From Gammaproteobacteria bacterium (lineage in GTDB: Bacteria > Pseudomonadota > Gammaproteobacteria > Burkholderiales > Nitrosomonadaceae): 64,000 nt of DNA. Shown one piece after another: positions 25,867 to 35,370 of this stretch (position 1 is its first letter; every line of letters begins with the position of its first letter). A program made the translations under genes and the position numbers. A model generated the notes under the pieces. It was not told the origin of the DNA. It saw only the letters and a list, made by a program, of their open reading frames with translations, and ran no database searches. The stretch is taken from NCBI GenBank assembly GCA_015709615.1, contig CP054179.1:558001-622000 (forward strand). Reading direction: 5' to 3'.

Positions 25867-26535
25867 TCATCCTTTTCTACGGTGCGCCACGAAACAAATA
25901 AAGAATAATCCAGTCAGTAACATAGCGTAGGTTTCTGGCTCTGGTATAGCAGGAGCAAAGGTAGAAAATGTAGCGTAGCCATTTTCACTGAACGACGGTG
26001 AAAGATCGATTCGACCAGTTGCTATTTCGGCATAAGCAGTTGCATTGGTATCGACGTAAAAGAAACGAGTTTGCGAGCCCTGCGGAACATCGCCGAATCC
26101 CCAGGAGAAGCTTACAACGTCTCCATCAGCTGTACGAAATGCGTCAGCAGGCTCTACAACACCCAAACCGTCCGTACGCCAGCCGACGTTGGTTGTGAAG
26201 CCCGAAAAACCATCTCGCGACACCACTAAGGGATAGACATCCGGTTTGGTAATCAAAGTAATGCGATAGTAGAAATCGTAGGTGCCATCCACCGAATGCA
26301 CCACTCGATCTTCAATCTCGACCTTAAAGGGGTTTCCGCTGGACGTAAAAGTCCCCTCTACGGTGCGTACGACATCCTCTACAATCGGCCCGGCCAACTG
26401 CGGCTCCAAGGCTACGGAACTGCCGGGCAATGGGGTAATAAATCCGCCAGGCGCCAATGCCGCGGCATGAATCGATGATCCAAACAATAAACCGATGCTT
26501 GCACCAGCAAGCGTATACATGAGGCGATAAGACAT
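25867..26535 (-). CDS. PEP-CTERM-sorted exported protein
   Basis: This 222-residue protein has a signal peptide (MYTLAGASIGLLFGSSIHA), a beta-rich secreted domain and the C-terminal PEP-CTERM signal: a Pro-Glu-Pro motif (AIPEPETYAMLLTGL), a hydrophobic helix (LLTGLFFICFVA) and a basic end (HRRKG). Proteins of this type are cut by exosortase and placed in the extracellular matrix. The body resembles no enzyme I know. No exosortase gene is in the window, so one must lie elsewhere. It is a single gene with its own promoter region to the right. Confidence 0.85.
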   Translation of the reverse strand: MSYRLMYTLAGASIGLLFGSSIHAAALAPGGFITPLPGSSVALEPQLAGPIVEDVVRTVEGTFTSSGNPFKVEIEDRVVHSVDGTYDFYYRITLITKPDVYPLVVSRDGFSGFTTNVGWRTDGLGVVEPADAFRTADGDVVSFSWGFGDVPQGSQTRFFYVDTNATAYAEIATGRIDLSPSFSENGYATFSTFAPAIPEPETYAMLLTGLFFICFVAHRRKG

Positions 26536-26907
26536 TTTTTTCTCCTTTAAAAGGAATTTATCAATATGAAACTATATAAAGTGAGCAACCTTTTAGAATA
26601 AGAACGGTTACCGCAAAATAATGCCGGCTCACCAGGTACTCCACCGCTTATCTAATAATATAATGCCACTAACTATTTGTAAAAAAAGAAGAAATATTTT
26701 CACTTTCTCCTGTTAAACGAATTTACTGGAAAGTAAATGAAGTGTCAAACATACTGTGATCCGAATAAAATGCACACCATTTTGTCCGTTTTGGCTATTT
26801 GCCGGTTGCAAGGAACCCTTCCCCGGCTCCCAGTCTCAATACCTTTAATATGAACAGCGGCAGCAAGCTTTCTTCAGCGACGGAAAGTAATTTGCCTTAA
26901 TTCTCAA
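26536..26907. other. Divergent promoter region, nothing else seen
   Basis: This 372-bp AT-rich gap separates the leftward PEP-CTERM gene from rightward tamA. It holds no open frame or RNA gene that I can support. Confidence 0.5.
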
Positions 26908-28683
26908 TTGCTCACAATTTATCGCAATATCCAGGTTTATATGATCGTGCTGCTGGTATTAGCCGGTACCTTTCCATCCGCGGCGGCGGCGTTAGAAATA
27001 TTGCGCTCATCCGGCAAGCAGCCGGTCGTCACGCTGTCAGCACCGGAACCGGTCAAAGAAATGCTGGAGAAATATATCCGGTTGCCGGTGGAACCTTTTG
27101 CCAGTGACTACGATGAGCTGTTTTTTCTGCACCGGATGCAAAAGGAAATTCGTGATTTCCTGGCAACCGAAGGCTACTTCAATCCCGCCATAACCGTTGT
27201 GCAGCAACCGCGAACTCCGGATGGAACTGCCGAAATCAAAATCCAGCCCGGCGAATTGACGCGCGTCGGTTCGGTAGCGATCGAGTTTACCGGCGCCATC
27301 ACCAATGGCGATGAAGAACACCGCAAGCGCATCGAGCAATTGCGCGCCGCATGGCCGTTAACGGCCGGGCAGACTTTCCGTTCCGCCGATTGGGAGCGGG
27401 CAAAGTCTGCATTGATTGAAGACCTCACAGATCAGGCATTTGCCGCCGCCACGATCACCAACAGCCAAGCCAGTGTCGATCCGGACAAAGCGCGCGCGGA
27501 TCTGGTAGTCACCATCGATTCCGGGCCGGTGTTTTATTTCGGCGACATCCGCATCAGCGGTTTGCAGCGCTACGAAACCGCGCTGGTGACACAGCTCGCG
27601 CCGTTCAAGACGGGCGATGTGTACCGGCGCGATTTGCTGCATCAATATCAAATCGCGCTGCAAAAAGCGCCGCAATTCAGCACGGTGACGATCAGCATTG
27701 CGCAGGACACCGCGCAGCACCTTACAGCGCCGGTTCAAGTGGCGCTGACGGAAGCGCAAGCGCAGCGCTTCGCCTTCGGTGCCGGTTACAGCTCCAACAA
27801 TGGCGCGCGCGGCGAAATCAATTACCGCAATTATAATTTTCTCGACCGCGCCTGGAATCTCACCAGTTTGCTGCGCCTGGAGCAAAAGCGGCAAACTTTT
27901 CTGGCCGGGATCGACACCCTGCCCGATCAGAACAACATCAACCATTCACTCAGCGCCAGTCTGCAAATGACGGACATCGCGGGTCTGAAAACCGATGTGC
28001 AAAAAGCCGGTATTACGCGCAATTACCGCACACCGACGACGCTGATGCAATTCGGTTTGAATTGGCAACGCGAGCATAAAAAACCCGATGGCGCGAACGA
28101 TCAGATCAATCGAGCACTGGTATTGGATTGGCGCTGGCGGCGGCTGGTCGTCGACGATCCCGTCAATGTGCGGCGCGGCGATATCACCGAAGTGCGCATC
28201 GGTGGCGGTATCCGGGAATTGCTATCGGATCAGGATTTCATCCGCACGTATGTCAGCCATCAAAGCTGGTGGCCGGTGGGATCGCGCGATACATTTTTTC
28301 TGCGGGCTGAGGCCGGTTATACGTTGGCGTCGTCGCGCTTCGGTATTCCGCAGGAATATTTGTTTCGCGCCGGGGGTATTCAGTCGCTGCGCGGCTATAA
28401 TTTTAAAAGCATCGGCGTGCACGAAGGCAGCGCCGTAGTCGGCGGCCGGGTGATGGCGACCGGCACCGCCGAATATACGCATTGGCTGACGCAGCAATGG
28501 GGCGCGGCGGCGTTTGCCGATATCGGCAGCGCGGCCGACCGCTGGCAAGACATGCACCTATTTCTCGGCTATGGCGCGGGGATACGCTGGCGCAGTCCGG
28601 CAGGCCCGCTGGCGCTCGATCTGGCGCGCGCGCACGAAACCGGCACGCTACGCGTGCATTTTTCCATGGCTGTGGCCTTTTGA
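26908..28683 (+). CDS. tamA: TamA-family outer-membrane assembly protein
   Basis: This 591-residue Omp85-family protein has a signal peptide (YMIVLLVLAGTFPSAAAAL), three POTRA domains (near residues 40-130, 130-210 and 210-285; e.g. VFYFGDIRISGLQRYETALV) and a C-terminal 16-strand barrel with the family motif LRGYNFKSIG and a last strand ending VHFSMAVAF. TamA works with TamB to insert outer-membrane proteins. The start is uncertain: a TTG at 26908 gives a longer n-region with Arg, while an ATG at 26941 gives a shorter one. tamB begins 17 bp downstream. Confidence 0.9.
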   Translation: MLTIYRNIQVYMIVLLVLAGTFPSAAAALEILRSSGKQPVVTLSAPEPVKEMLEKYIRLPVEPFASDYDELFFLHRMQKEIRDFLATEGYFNPAITVVQQPRTPDGTAEIKIQPGELTRVGSVAIEFTGAITNGDEEHRKRIEQLRAAWPLTAGQTFRSADWERAKSALIEDLTDQAFAAATITNSQASVDPDKARADLVVTIDSGPVFYFGDIRISGLQRYETALVTQLAPFKTGDVYRRDLLHQYQIALQKAPQFSTVTISIAQDTAQHLTAPVQVALTEAQAQRFAFGAGYSSNNGARGEINYRNYNFLDRAWNLTSLLRLEQKRQTFLAGIDTLPDQNNINHSLSASLQMTDIAGLKTDVQKAGITRNYRTPTTLMQFGLNWQREHKKPDGANDQINRALVLDWRWRRLVVDDPVNVRRGDITEVRIGGGIRELLSDQDFIRTYVSHQSWWPVGSRDTFFLRAEAGYTLASSRFGIPQEYLFRAGGIQSLRGYNFKSIGVHEGSAVVGGRVMATGTAEYTHWLTQQWGAAAFADIGSAADRWQDMHLFLGYGAGIRWRSPAGPLALDLARAHETGTLRVHFSMAVAF

Positions 28684-28700
28684 TACGATAAAAAACGCTC

Positions 28701-31700
28701 ATGAACGATCAGCAGACCGAAAGCTCATTCCCGGGAAAACACGCGCGGCGATACCGCACGCTGACCGGCTGCTTGTTGCTTTCATTGGCATTTGCAGCGA
28801 TCGCCGGTTATTGGCTGCTGCACAGCCCATCCGGTTTGTACTGGATTGCCGCCGCCGTGAATCGCTGGAACGGCAATACGATTCAACTGACCGGTGTGCA
28901 CGGCACGCTGCAAGATCTGCATATTGAAAACATCCATTTCAAAAGTGATGAATTGGAACTCACGCTGCGCGATCTCCGCCTCGATTGGAGTCCCGCGCAA
29001 TTGTTGCAGCGGCGGGTCAGCATCAACCGGCTGGCACTAGCGGCAATCCGTATCGAGCAGCAGGCGGCTGAGACTGAATCCCCGCCGCGCTCGCCGCCGG
29101 AAAGTTTGCACCTGCCCTTCGGATTGACGATTGCAGCCATGACCGTCGATTCGATCTATCTCAATCCGGCGGCGCAGGAAAATGAAAATGCCGCGCCGCC
29201 GATATCCGGCCTGACGTTGGCATTGGATAGCGACGGCCGGTATCACCGCTTGACGCAGTTGGATGTTACGACACCGTGGGCGGTTATCCGATCGCACGCG
29301 GAGCTTGCCGGTGATGCGCCGTTTGCATTATCCGCCCAGGTCAGCATAGCGGCTGCCGATTCCCGGGAAAACATCGAAGCGGCTGTCACCGGTAATCTGC
29401 ATCAACTCACGATTCAAGCCGCCAGCCAGCCGCCCGCGGCTAACATGGCGCTACAAGCGCAGTTGCAGCCGTTTGCTGCCAATCCGCTGACACATTTGAA
29501 TGCCATCTTGGCACAGTGGAATCCGGCCGATTTTGCGGCCAATGCGCCGCAAGCCAAGCTGTCGTTGTCGGCGCAGCTGGCGCAAAACGAGGCCGGGCAG
29601 TTGGCAGGCAGCATCAACATCGAAAATCACGCCGCCGCGCCGCTTGATCAAAACGGCGTTCCAGCCTCCTCCATTCGTGCACACACCGTAATCACGCCGG
29701 AATTACTGACGCTGCCGGATGTTCATATGCAATTGGGTAAAAATGGCGCCGTGCGCGGCAAATTGGCTTGGGATAGGAAGCAGCATGCTCTCACCGCAGA
29801 CTTGGCAATCGACCGGCTGGATCCACGGCAAATCGATAGCCGCCTGCAAACCGCGGCGATCTCCGGCAGCATCGATCTGTCCGGTAATGCGGAAACGCAA
29901 TCCGCGCGCATCGATCTGCGCGACCGGTCGTTGCGGCTGACTGCCGATCTTGCGCGCAGCGGCGATCAGCTCGCGCTGGAGCGCTTCAATTTACAGCGTA
30001 ATCAATCGCGCTTGACCGGCCAAGGCCGGTTGCGGCTGACCGGGGAGCAATCGTTTGAATTGTCGGGGCAGTTGGTTCGCTTCAACAGCGCGGATTTCAT
30101 ACAAACCGCCGGTTCCGATCTGAATGCCACCTTGCAATTATCCGGCCATCTGACCCCGGAAATCACCGGCACGTTGAAATATGCCATCGGGAAAAGCCGG
30201 TTGGCGAAATCTCCGGTCAGCGGCACAGGCGAAATTGCTGTTGCCGGTCTTGAGCATCTCAGTGGCAAAGCCGAATTGCTGGCGGGATCGAATCGGTTGC
30301 TCGCACACGGCCGCAAGGAGGGTTCGCAACACGACATGCAACTGACGGTAAATGCACCGGCGCTGGCGCAATTGGGACTCGGGTTGTCAGGCGATCTGCA
30401 CACCCAGCTCACGTTTCGCGGCAGCATCGATGCGCCTCGCCTGGATTGGCAACTCACCAGCCGGCAACTGAATTTGCCGGACAAGCAACAACTTTCCGGT
30501 GTATCGGCCAGCGCGCAGTGGCACAAAGACGCTGTCACGCTGAATATCGCAGCCGATACTGTTCAGACGCATGAACAAGCAACGATCAAACAGCTCACCG
30601 CCATCCTCGACGGCACAACCGGCCGCCATCACTTGACGGTTAAAGCCGGTCTCAACCAGGACATCGCCTTTCGGCTGACAGCCAACGGCGGCTTGAGCCG
30701 GGTAAAATCCGGGCAACCGTTGCGCTGGCAGGGGCAGTTGACTGACCTGACCGCCACCGGGGACATGCCGGTACGCCTACTGGCGCCAGCGCCGTTAGCC
30801 GTCAGCGCCGCTGCGGTGTCATTGGAACACGCCGGGTTGTCGGTTTCCAGCGGATCGGTCCGTATCGGACAATTGCACTGGACACCGCAAAGCTGGAAGA
30901 CTCATGGCGATTTCTCCGGTATCGCGTTGCTGCCCGGCGTAGCGGAGCGCGCGCAAGGTATTCCGCTGCAATTGGGCGGCCGCTGGCATTTCGATTCCGC
31001 CGCGCATCTGACCGGTGAATTGCGCATCCACCGCGAACGCGGCGACTGGTATTTACCCGGCGATCTGCCGCAACCGCTGGGGTTGCAACAACTGCAACTG
31101 CAAGCAACCGCGACACAAGGAAAATTATCCGGACAATTCGAACTAGCCAGCCAAATGCTCGGCAGCGCAACAGCGGCTGTGACGCTGCCGTTGCAGCAAA
31201 CGCAATCGCACTGGTCCATCTCGCGCGAATCTCCACTGCAAGGCAGCATGCGCGCCGCTCTCACCAGCCTGAAATCGCTCAATCCCCTGCTTGGCGGCAA
31301 CGTGCGCAGCGACGGCGAACTGCGGATTGAAGCCGGTATTCATGGCACGCTGCAACAGCCCGATATCAGCGGCAAGGTGTCCGGCACTGGCTTGAGCCTG
31401 GTTCTGCTGGAACAAGGAATACACTTGCAGCAAGGCACTCTGGATGCGCATTTTCAGCAAACGGATCTGCACATCGACCGGCTGCACTTCACCAGTCCGC
31501 ACGCGCCGCCGCCGGATAACCGCTTGTTCCGCAATTTGGCGCTGAAAGACCCGGCCGGTTCGTTGACCATTACCGGCAAGGCCGGATTGACCGGTAATCC
31601 GAGCCAGCTCGATTTCACCATCGACCAGTTGCCGCTCGCGCACAAGACCGATTACTGGATCGTCGCATCCGGAACCGGCACAACCCGCTGGCAGAAAGAC

Positions 31701-32546
31701 CGTCTCAGCATCACCGGCGATTTACGCACCGATGCCGGATTGATCATGCAACCGCCGGAAGGCCGTCCGGAGCTGCCGGACGATGTCGTTCTAGTGAACA
31801 CCCCGGCGTCACAGCGTGCGCGGAAGCTGCCGCTGCATCTGGATATGGCGCTTGATCTGGGCGAGAAATTCTATATCCGTGCGTCCGGCCTGGAGGGCCG
31901 TTTGACCGGGAAACTGCAAATGCGCAACGATAATAACCAACAGCTCAAGATGACCGGCACCATCGCCGCGCAAGACGCCGCATTCAAGGCGTATGGCCAG
32001 AACTTGGCAGTCCGGCGGGGCATCGTCAGCTTTCAAGGTCCGCTCGACGACCCCAACTTGAATGTGCTGGCTGTGCGGGAAGGCTTGGCGGTCGAGGCCG
32101 GTGTCGAAATTGCCGGATCGGTACGCCACCCGCGCGTGAAGCTGGTATCGACGCCGGATGTCCCCGATACGGAAAAATTGTCTTGGATCGTGCTGGGCAG
32201 AAAACCCGATACCAGCGGGCTGGATACCTCGGTATTACTGTCAGCCGCCGGATCGATACTCGGCGGTCAATCCGGCAGCGGTATCACCGATCAAATAACC
32301 AAAGCGCTCGGTGTCGATGAAATCACATTCAAACAGGCAAGCGCGGGCAGTTCATTGACCGGGCAAATCGGTGTGATCGGCAAACGCATTTCATCGCGCG
32401 CTTACTTGAGCTACGAACGCAGCCTGACCGCCACGACCATGGGTATCACCAAACTGACCTACAATCTGACACCCAAAGTCACGGTCGTCACCCAAGCCGG
32501 TGAGGACAGCGCAATCGATTTGTTTTATACGATTCAATTTGATTGA
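28701..32546 (+). CDS. tamB: TamB/YtfN-family translocation and assembly protein
   Basis: This 1281-residue protein has an N-terminal membrane helix (LTGCLLLSLAFAAIAGYWLL), then a very long repetitive beta-structure typical of TamB bridging inner and outer membranes. A C-terminal DUF490 domain follows (LPLHLDMALDLGEKFYIRASGLEGRLTG, then AYGQNLAVRRGIVSFQGPLDDPNLNVLAVR, EKLSWIVLGRKPD and VTVVTQAGEDSAIDLFYTIQFD, ending in a barrel-like strand). It partners TamA, whose gene ends 17 bp before. The length matches the family. Its role is envelope biogenesis and lipid transfer in related bacteria. Confidence 0.93.
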   Translation: MNDQQTESSFPGKHARRYRTLTGCLLLSLAFAAIAGYWLLHSPSGLYWIAAAVNRWNGNTIQLTGVHGTLQDLHIENIHFKSDELELTLRDLRLDWSPAQLLQRRVSINRLALAAIRIEQQAAETESPPRSPPESLHLPFGLTIAAMTVDSIYLNPAAQENENAAPPISGLTLALDSDGRYHRLTQLDVTTPWAVIRSHAELAGDAPFALSAQVSIAAADSRENIEAAVTGNLHQLTIQAASQPPAANMALQAQLQPFAANPLTHLNAILAQWNPADFAANAPQAKLSLSAQLAQNEAGQLAGSINIENHAAAPLDQNGVPASSIRAHTVITPELLTLPDVHMQLGKNGAVRGKLAWDRKQHALTADLAIDRLDPRQIDSRLQTAAISGSIDLSGNAETQSARIDLRDRSLRLTADLARSGDQLALERFNLQRNQSRLTGQGRLRLTGEQSFELSGQLVRFNSADFIQTAGSDLNATLQLSGHLTPEITGTLKYAIGKSRLAKSPVSGTGEIAVAGLEHLSGKAELLAGSNRLLAHGRKEGSQHDMQLTVNAPALAQLGLGLSGDLHTQLTFRGSIDAPRLDWQLTSRQLNLPDKQQLSGVSASAQWHKDAVTLNIAADTVQTHEQATIKQLTAILDGTTGRHHLTVKAGLNQDIAFRLTANGGLSRVKSGQPLRWQGQLTDLTATGDMPVRLLAPAPLAVSAAAVSLEHAGLSVSSGSVRIGQLHWTPQSWKTHGDFSGIALLPGVAERAQGIPLQLGGRWHFDSAAHLTGELRIHRERGDWYLPGDLPQPLGLQQLQLQATATQGKLSGQFELASQMLGSATAAVTLPLQQTQSHWSISRESPLQGSMRAALTSLKSLNPLLGGNVRSDGELRIEAGIHGTLQQPDISGKVSGTGLSLVLLEQGIHLQQGTLDAHFQQTDLHIDRLHFTSPHAPPPDNRLFRNLALKDPAGSLTITGKAGLTGNPSQLDFTIDQLPLAHKTDYWIVASGTGTTRWQKDRLSITGDLRTDAGLIMQPPEGRPELPDDVVLVNTPASQRARKLPLHLDMALDLGEKFYIRASGLEGRLTGKLQMRNDNNQQLKMTGTIAAQDAAFKAYGQNLAVRRGIVSFQGPLDDPNLNVLAVREGLAVEAGVEIAGSVRHPRVKLVSTPDVPDTEKLSWIVLGRKPDTSGLDTSVLLSAAGSILGGQSGSGITDQITKALGVDEITFKQASAGSSLTGQIGVIGKRISSRAYLSYERSLTATTMGITKLTYNLTPKVTVVTQAGEDSAIDLFYTIQFD

Positions 32547-32629
32547 GCGCGCTCCAGCAACCTGCGATGCGAAAATACCCGCCTTTCAAGCGTTAATATG
32601 CGCCATATTTCAATCCAATCGAGAAATAG

Positions 32630-32655
32630 CGCTATTATCTTGTGAGATAATAGCG
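32630..32655. repeat. Perfect inverted repeat between tamB and a porin gene
   Basis: CGCTATTATCT (32630-32640) and AGATAATAGCG (32645-32655) form an 11-bp stem with loop TGTG. No T-run follows on the + strand. It could be a weak terminator of tamB or a dyad operator for the porin gene. Confidence 0.45.
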
Positions 32656-32780
32656 GGCTTTGCGTAGTAAAAATTTTTTAGCTGTACTACATTATCTTCA
32701 TCGCTTACCGATTAGAGTCTGTTTTATGGCTTAATGTGAATTTTTCAAACTTGACAATCGATCCGCATCTTCACTCACCG

Positions 32781-34163
32781 ATGACATATTCAACAAAGCT
32801 ATTATTTGCCGTAACGAGCTGCTTACTTTCTTTTACCGTCATTCATTCCAGCACCATACAGGCCGGTAATTCAGCCATCCCGGATACTTTTCAACCGACA
32901 AATTTAGCGAAGTTTCTTAAAGATAAACGAGTGGAACTGGGCGGTTGGATTCATGGCGGTGCAACTTTCAATCCGAGCCAAAACGGCGGTTTCAACGGCC
33001 CTGTCGCTTTTGCCGACCAGGCCAACCGCTTCCAATTGAATCAATTTAATTTATTCATAAAACGCCCGGTGATCTCTGAAACCAATCGATGGGATATCGG
33101 CGGGCGAGTTGATTTTATGTTCGGAACGGATGCCATTTATACGCAAGCTTTCGGCGTGCCAACCTTTGATGTCAATTCCGGTGAACCATTAAAAAGAAAT
33201 ACTTGGGATCTGCATTTATGCTGCGCTTCCACCAAAACGTATGGCATTGCCCTGCCGCAAGCTTTTCTTGAAGTGCATGTGCCAATCTGGCAAAACGGCC
33301 TTAATCTGAAAATCGGACATTTTTACTCGCCGACCGGCTTTGAAACGATTCCCGCACCGGATAACTTTTTCTACACACGCGCCTATTCCTTCAATGCAGG
33401 TGAACCCTTTACTCATACGGGTTTACAAGCCACTTATGTTATTAATAACAATTGGACCGTCACCGGGAGCGCCGTCACCGGAAGCGCCACCGGCGGGTGG
33501 GACGGCGGATGGAACAAACAGCTAGGCAATTGGAGCGGTATTGGCGGTATCACATGGACGAGCGATAATGCGGCAACTTCACTCAATCTTACCGGCACTT
33601 ATGGAGAGACATCCTCGCACAGCAGTACGTCCTGGGCAATGTACAATACTGTGCTGCAGCACAAAATCAATCCCAAGACTCTGTTCGTATTACATCATGT
33701 TCACGGGTTTGCAAACGGTATTCTGCTGAACAATTTAAAGTACTCCAATGAAGTGAAGGATGTTCAATGGATGGGTGTTGTTACGCACTTGTATTATGAT
33801 TTGACCGAGAATGTATCGCTCGGTGCACGCGCAGAGTGGTTTCGCGACCGGGATGGTTTCCGTAATCCGTCACCGTTCCGCATTGCAGCAGCCTCCAATC
33901 TCGTCAATGGCGCTCTGGTCAGTTATGCCGGCGACATCAACAGCGTAACTATCACACCTGCGGATTACTATTCCGCAACTTTCGGCATCAACTGGAAGGT
34001 AGCTAAAACTTTAAAGCTTCGCTGGGATTCGATAAAAAAGCTGAATATTCGTCCTAATATACGTTATGACAGAGTGGATGCTTACCGCGCTGCTGCTTAC
34101 AGACCGTTTGCAGGCAATAAAGACCAAATTTTATTTTCGTTGGATTTCACACTCCCTTTTTGA
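32781..34163 (+). CDS. BBP2-type outer-membrane porin, copy 1
   Basis: This protein of about 460 residues has a signal peptide (LLFAVTSCLLSFTVIHSS, cut near GNSAIPD). A large outer-membrane barrel follows, with the pattern WIHGGATFNPSQN, then FNGPVAFADQANRFQLNQFN, ASTKTYGIALPQAFLEVHV and a final strand DQILFSLDFTLPF. Its strands and turns match the putative beta-barrel porin 2 family (OmpL47-like). It is a close paralogue of the gene at 44343-45698 along its whole length. I chose ATG 32781 (MTYSTKLLF) over a GTG at 32736; neither has a strong ribosome site. Substrate unknown. Confidence 0.8.
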   Translation: MTYSTKLLFAVTSCLLSFTVIHSSTIQAGNSAIPDTFQPTNLAKFLKDKRVELGGWIHGGATFNPSQNGGFNGPVAFADQANRFQLNQFNLFIKRPVISETNRWDIGGRVDFMFGTDAIYTQAFGVPTFDVNSGEPLKRNTWDLHLCCASTKTYGIALPQAFLEVHVPIWQNGLNLKIGHFYSPTGFETIPAPDNFFYTRAYSFNAGEPFTHTGLQATYVINNNWTVTGSAVTGSATGGWDGGWNKQLGNWSGIGGITWTSDNAATSLNLTGTYGETSSHSSTSWAMYNTVLQHKINPKTLFVLHHVHGFANGILLNNLKYSNEVKDVQWMGVVTHLYYDLTENVSLGARAEWFRDRDGFRNPSPFRIAAASNLVNGALVSYAGDINSVTITPADYYSATFGINWKVAKTLKLRWDSIKKLNIRPNIRYDRVDAYRAAAYRPFAGNKDQILFSLDFTLPF

Positions 34164-34223
34164 GATTAAGAACAAATTGCAAGGGATTTGGGAGACTTTT
34201 TGAGAGGGGGGAGGGTTAAAGAC

Positions 34224-34249
34224 CAACCACCGAATAATTTCGGTGGTTG
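34224..34249. terminator. Bidirectional terminator-like hairpin
   Basis: CAACCACCGAA (34224-34234) and TTCGGTGGTTG (34239-34249) form a perfect 11-bp stem with loop TAAT between the convergent porin and lipoprotein genes, whose stop codons lie within 61 and 13 bp. T-runs are short on both sides. Confidence 0.6.
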
Positions 34250-34261
34250 TTCGTCACTTAA

Positions 34262-34738
34262 TCAAAGACCTTTATTGCCAGAATACTCTGAGTATTCCGA
34301 GATCTCCGATGTAAAGTCACGATCTTGATTTGTTTCTACTTTCTTAGTTTGATTACTTTTTTGCCCTACCTGCTCGATCGCCATTTTTCTATGGAAATCA
34401 GCAAATATCAGACTTTCACGTATCGCTTTCTCGTATGCTCGAACATTTGCTGCAGCATGCGATTGAGCATCCAGACCTTGTCGGCCAAAGTAATAAGGAC
34501 GCGCTTCATACTCCTGAAGTATTTTTTTGTTCTCTTGCAACCTTAATTTTGCATCTTTGGCAACGCCTTCGTAATATTTCACTAAAGCGCCATGATCGTT
34601 ACTTGAAATTCCAGTGGGTTTAGCCACTGATGAACCCATCTGTGCGCAAGAAGCTAACACAGTGAGTGCTAATAGTAAGGAAGATAATTTGAGTACTTTA
34701 TTGATGGGTACTCTCCAGTCATAAATAAATGTAGTCAT
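34262..34738 (-). CDS. Small lipoprotein, unknown
   Basis: This 158-residue protein has a signal peptide with a lipobox (LLLALTVLASCAQMG; the Cys is near residue 31). The following domain is helical and rich in Lys/Gln/Glu (VKYYEGVAKDAKLRLQENKKILQEYEARPYYFGRQG, then AANVRAYEKAIRESLIFADFHRKMAIEQ). The tail is acidic and disordered. GGAGG 7 bases before the ATG supports the start. It is not recognised. It lies just after a small upstream frame (34741-34875), which may form a two-gene operon. Confidence 0.7.
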   Translation of the reverse strand: MTTFIYDWRVPINKVLKLSSLLLALTVLASCAQMGSSVAKPTGISSNDHGALVKYYEGVAKDAKLRLQENKKILQEYEARPYYFGRQGLDAQSHAAANVRAYEKAIRESLIFADFHRKMAIEQVGQKSNQTKKVETNQDRDFTSEISEYSEYSGNKGL

Positions 34739-34740
34739 TT

Positions 34741-34875
34741 TTATTCCTCCAAGATGCGTTCAGTATAGGTTGGGAAAGCTTTTGTATAGGTCGGGAAAAT
34801 CATTCCGGTTGATCTCATCTTACCTCCTCGCCCCGGTCGCATATTGAGCGAAAAAAACTTCGCAATTACATTCAT
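34741..34875 (-). CDS. Possible 44-codon ORF upstream of the lipoprotein
   Basis: ATG at 34875, preceded by AGGAG eight bases upstream, opens a frame of 44 codons ending at a TAA two bases before the lipoprotein ATG. The last codons (ILEE, then TAA) contain the GGAGG ribosome site of that gene, so the two would be coupled. The product starts MNVIAKFFSLNM, is basic in the middle and ends with FPTYTKAFPTYTER, a small internal repeat. It is not recognised and may be chance, but the spacing and ribosome site are good. Confidence 0.4.
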   Translation of the reverse strand: MNVIAKFFSLNMRPGRGGKMRSTGMIFPTYTKAFPTYTERILEE

Positions 34876-35370
34876 ATCAATTTCTCCTATTACCAGATTA
34901 AGCGTTTATAAAAATAAACATTGTTATTCGCTAATGAAAACCATCGTTCATGCTTGACAGAATCATTAACCCTTTTGCACTTAAGGTCAAGAAATATAAG
35001 ACTTTTCTCAACCAGATTGCAGTCTACCACAAACAAAAATTAATTCCAACAATATATCCGACTTTTTTACTCAGGAATAGTTCAGTGTGCTAATTACCAC
35101 ACTCAGATTTTTCCCAAAGCACTTCAATTGCAATGAAAATTGGTGCGTATTTGTTTTCATCCGCTGACACGATCGCCGCGCAATGACGGGCAGAGACTCA
35201 ATAACTCGGACCTGCTACGCGATCGAAAAATCTCGAGTAAAGAGATGAAATAGTTGAGAGAGGAATACAACCGCCAGTTTATTGAAACTGGGGCATGTTC
35301 AGCAGAACGACGATGCAGCAATCAAATGAATTCTGGTGATCCGAATCCAATATTATTATCAGGTTTAAAA
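34876..35370. other. Intergenic stretch, nothing recognised
   Basis: These 495 bp are AT-rich and include the promoter region of the 44-codon ORF. I see no RNA gene, terminator or repeat that I can support. Confidence 0.5.

Noticed and set aside
34750..34800. Short repeat of GTATAGGT plus GGGAAA
   Set aside because: Two copies only, and they code for the FPTYT repeat in the small ORF; not a CRISPR or operator array.
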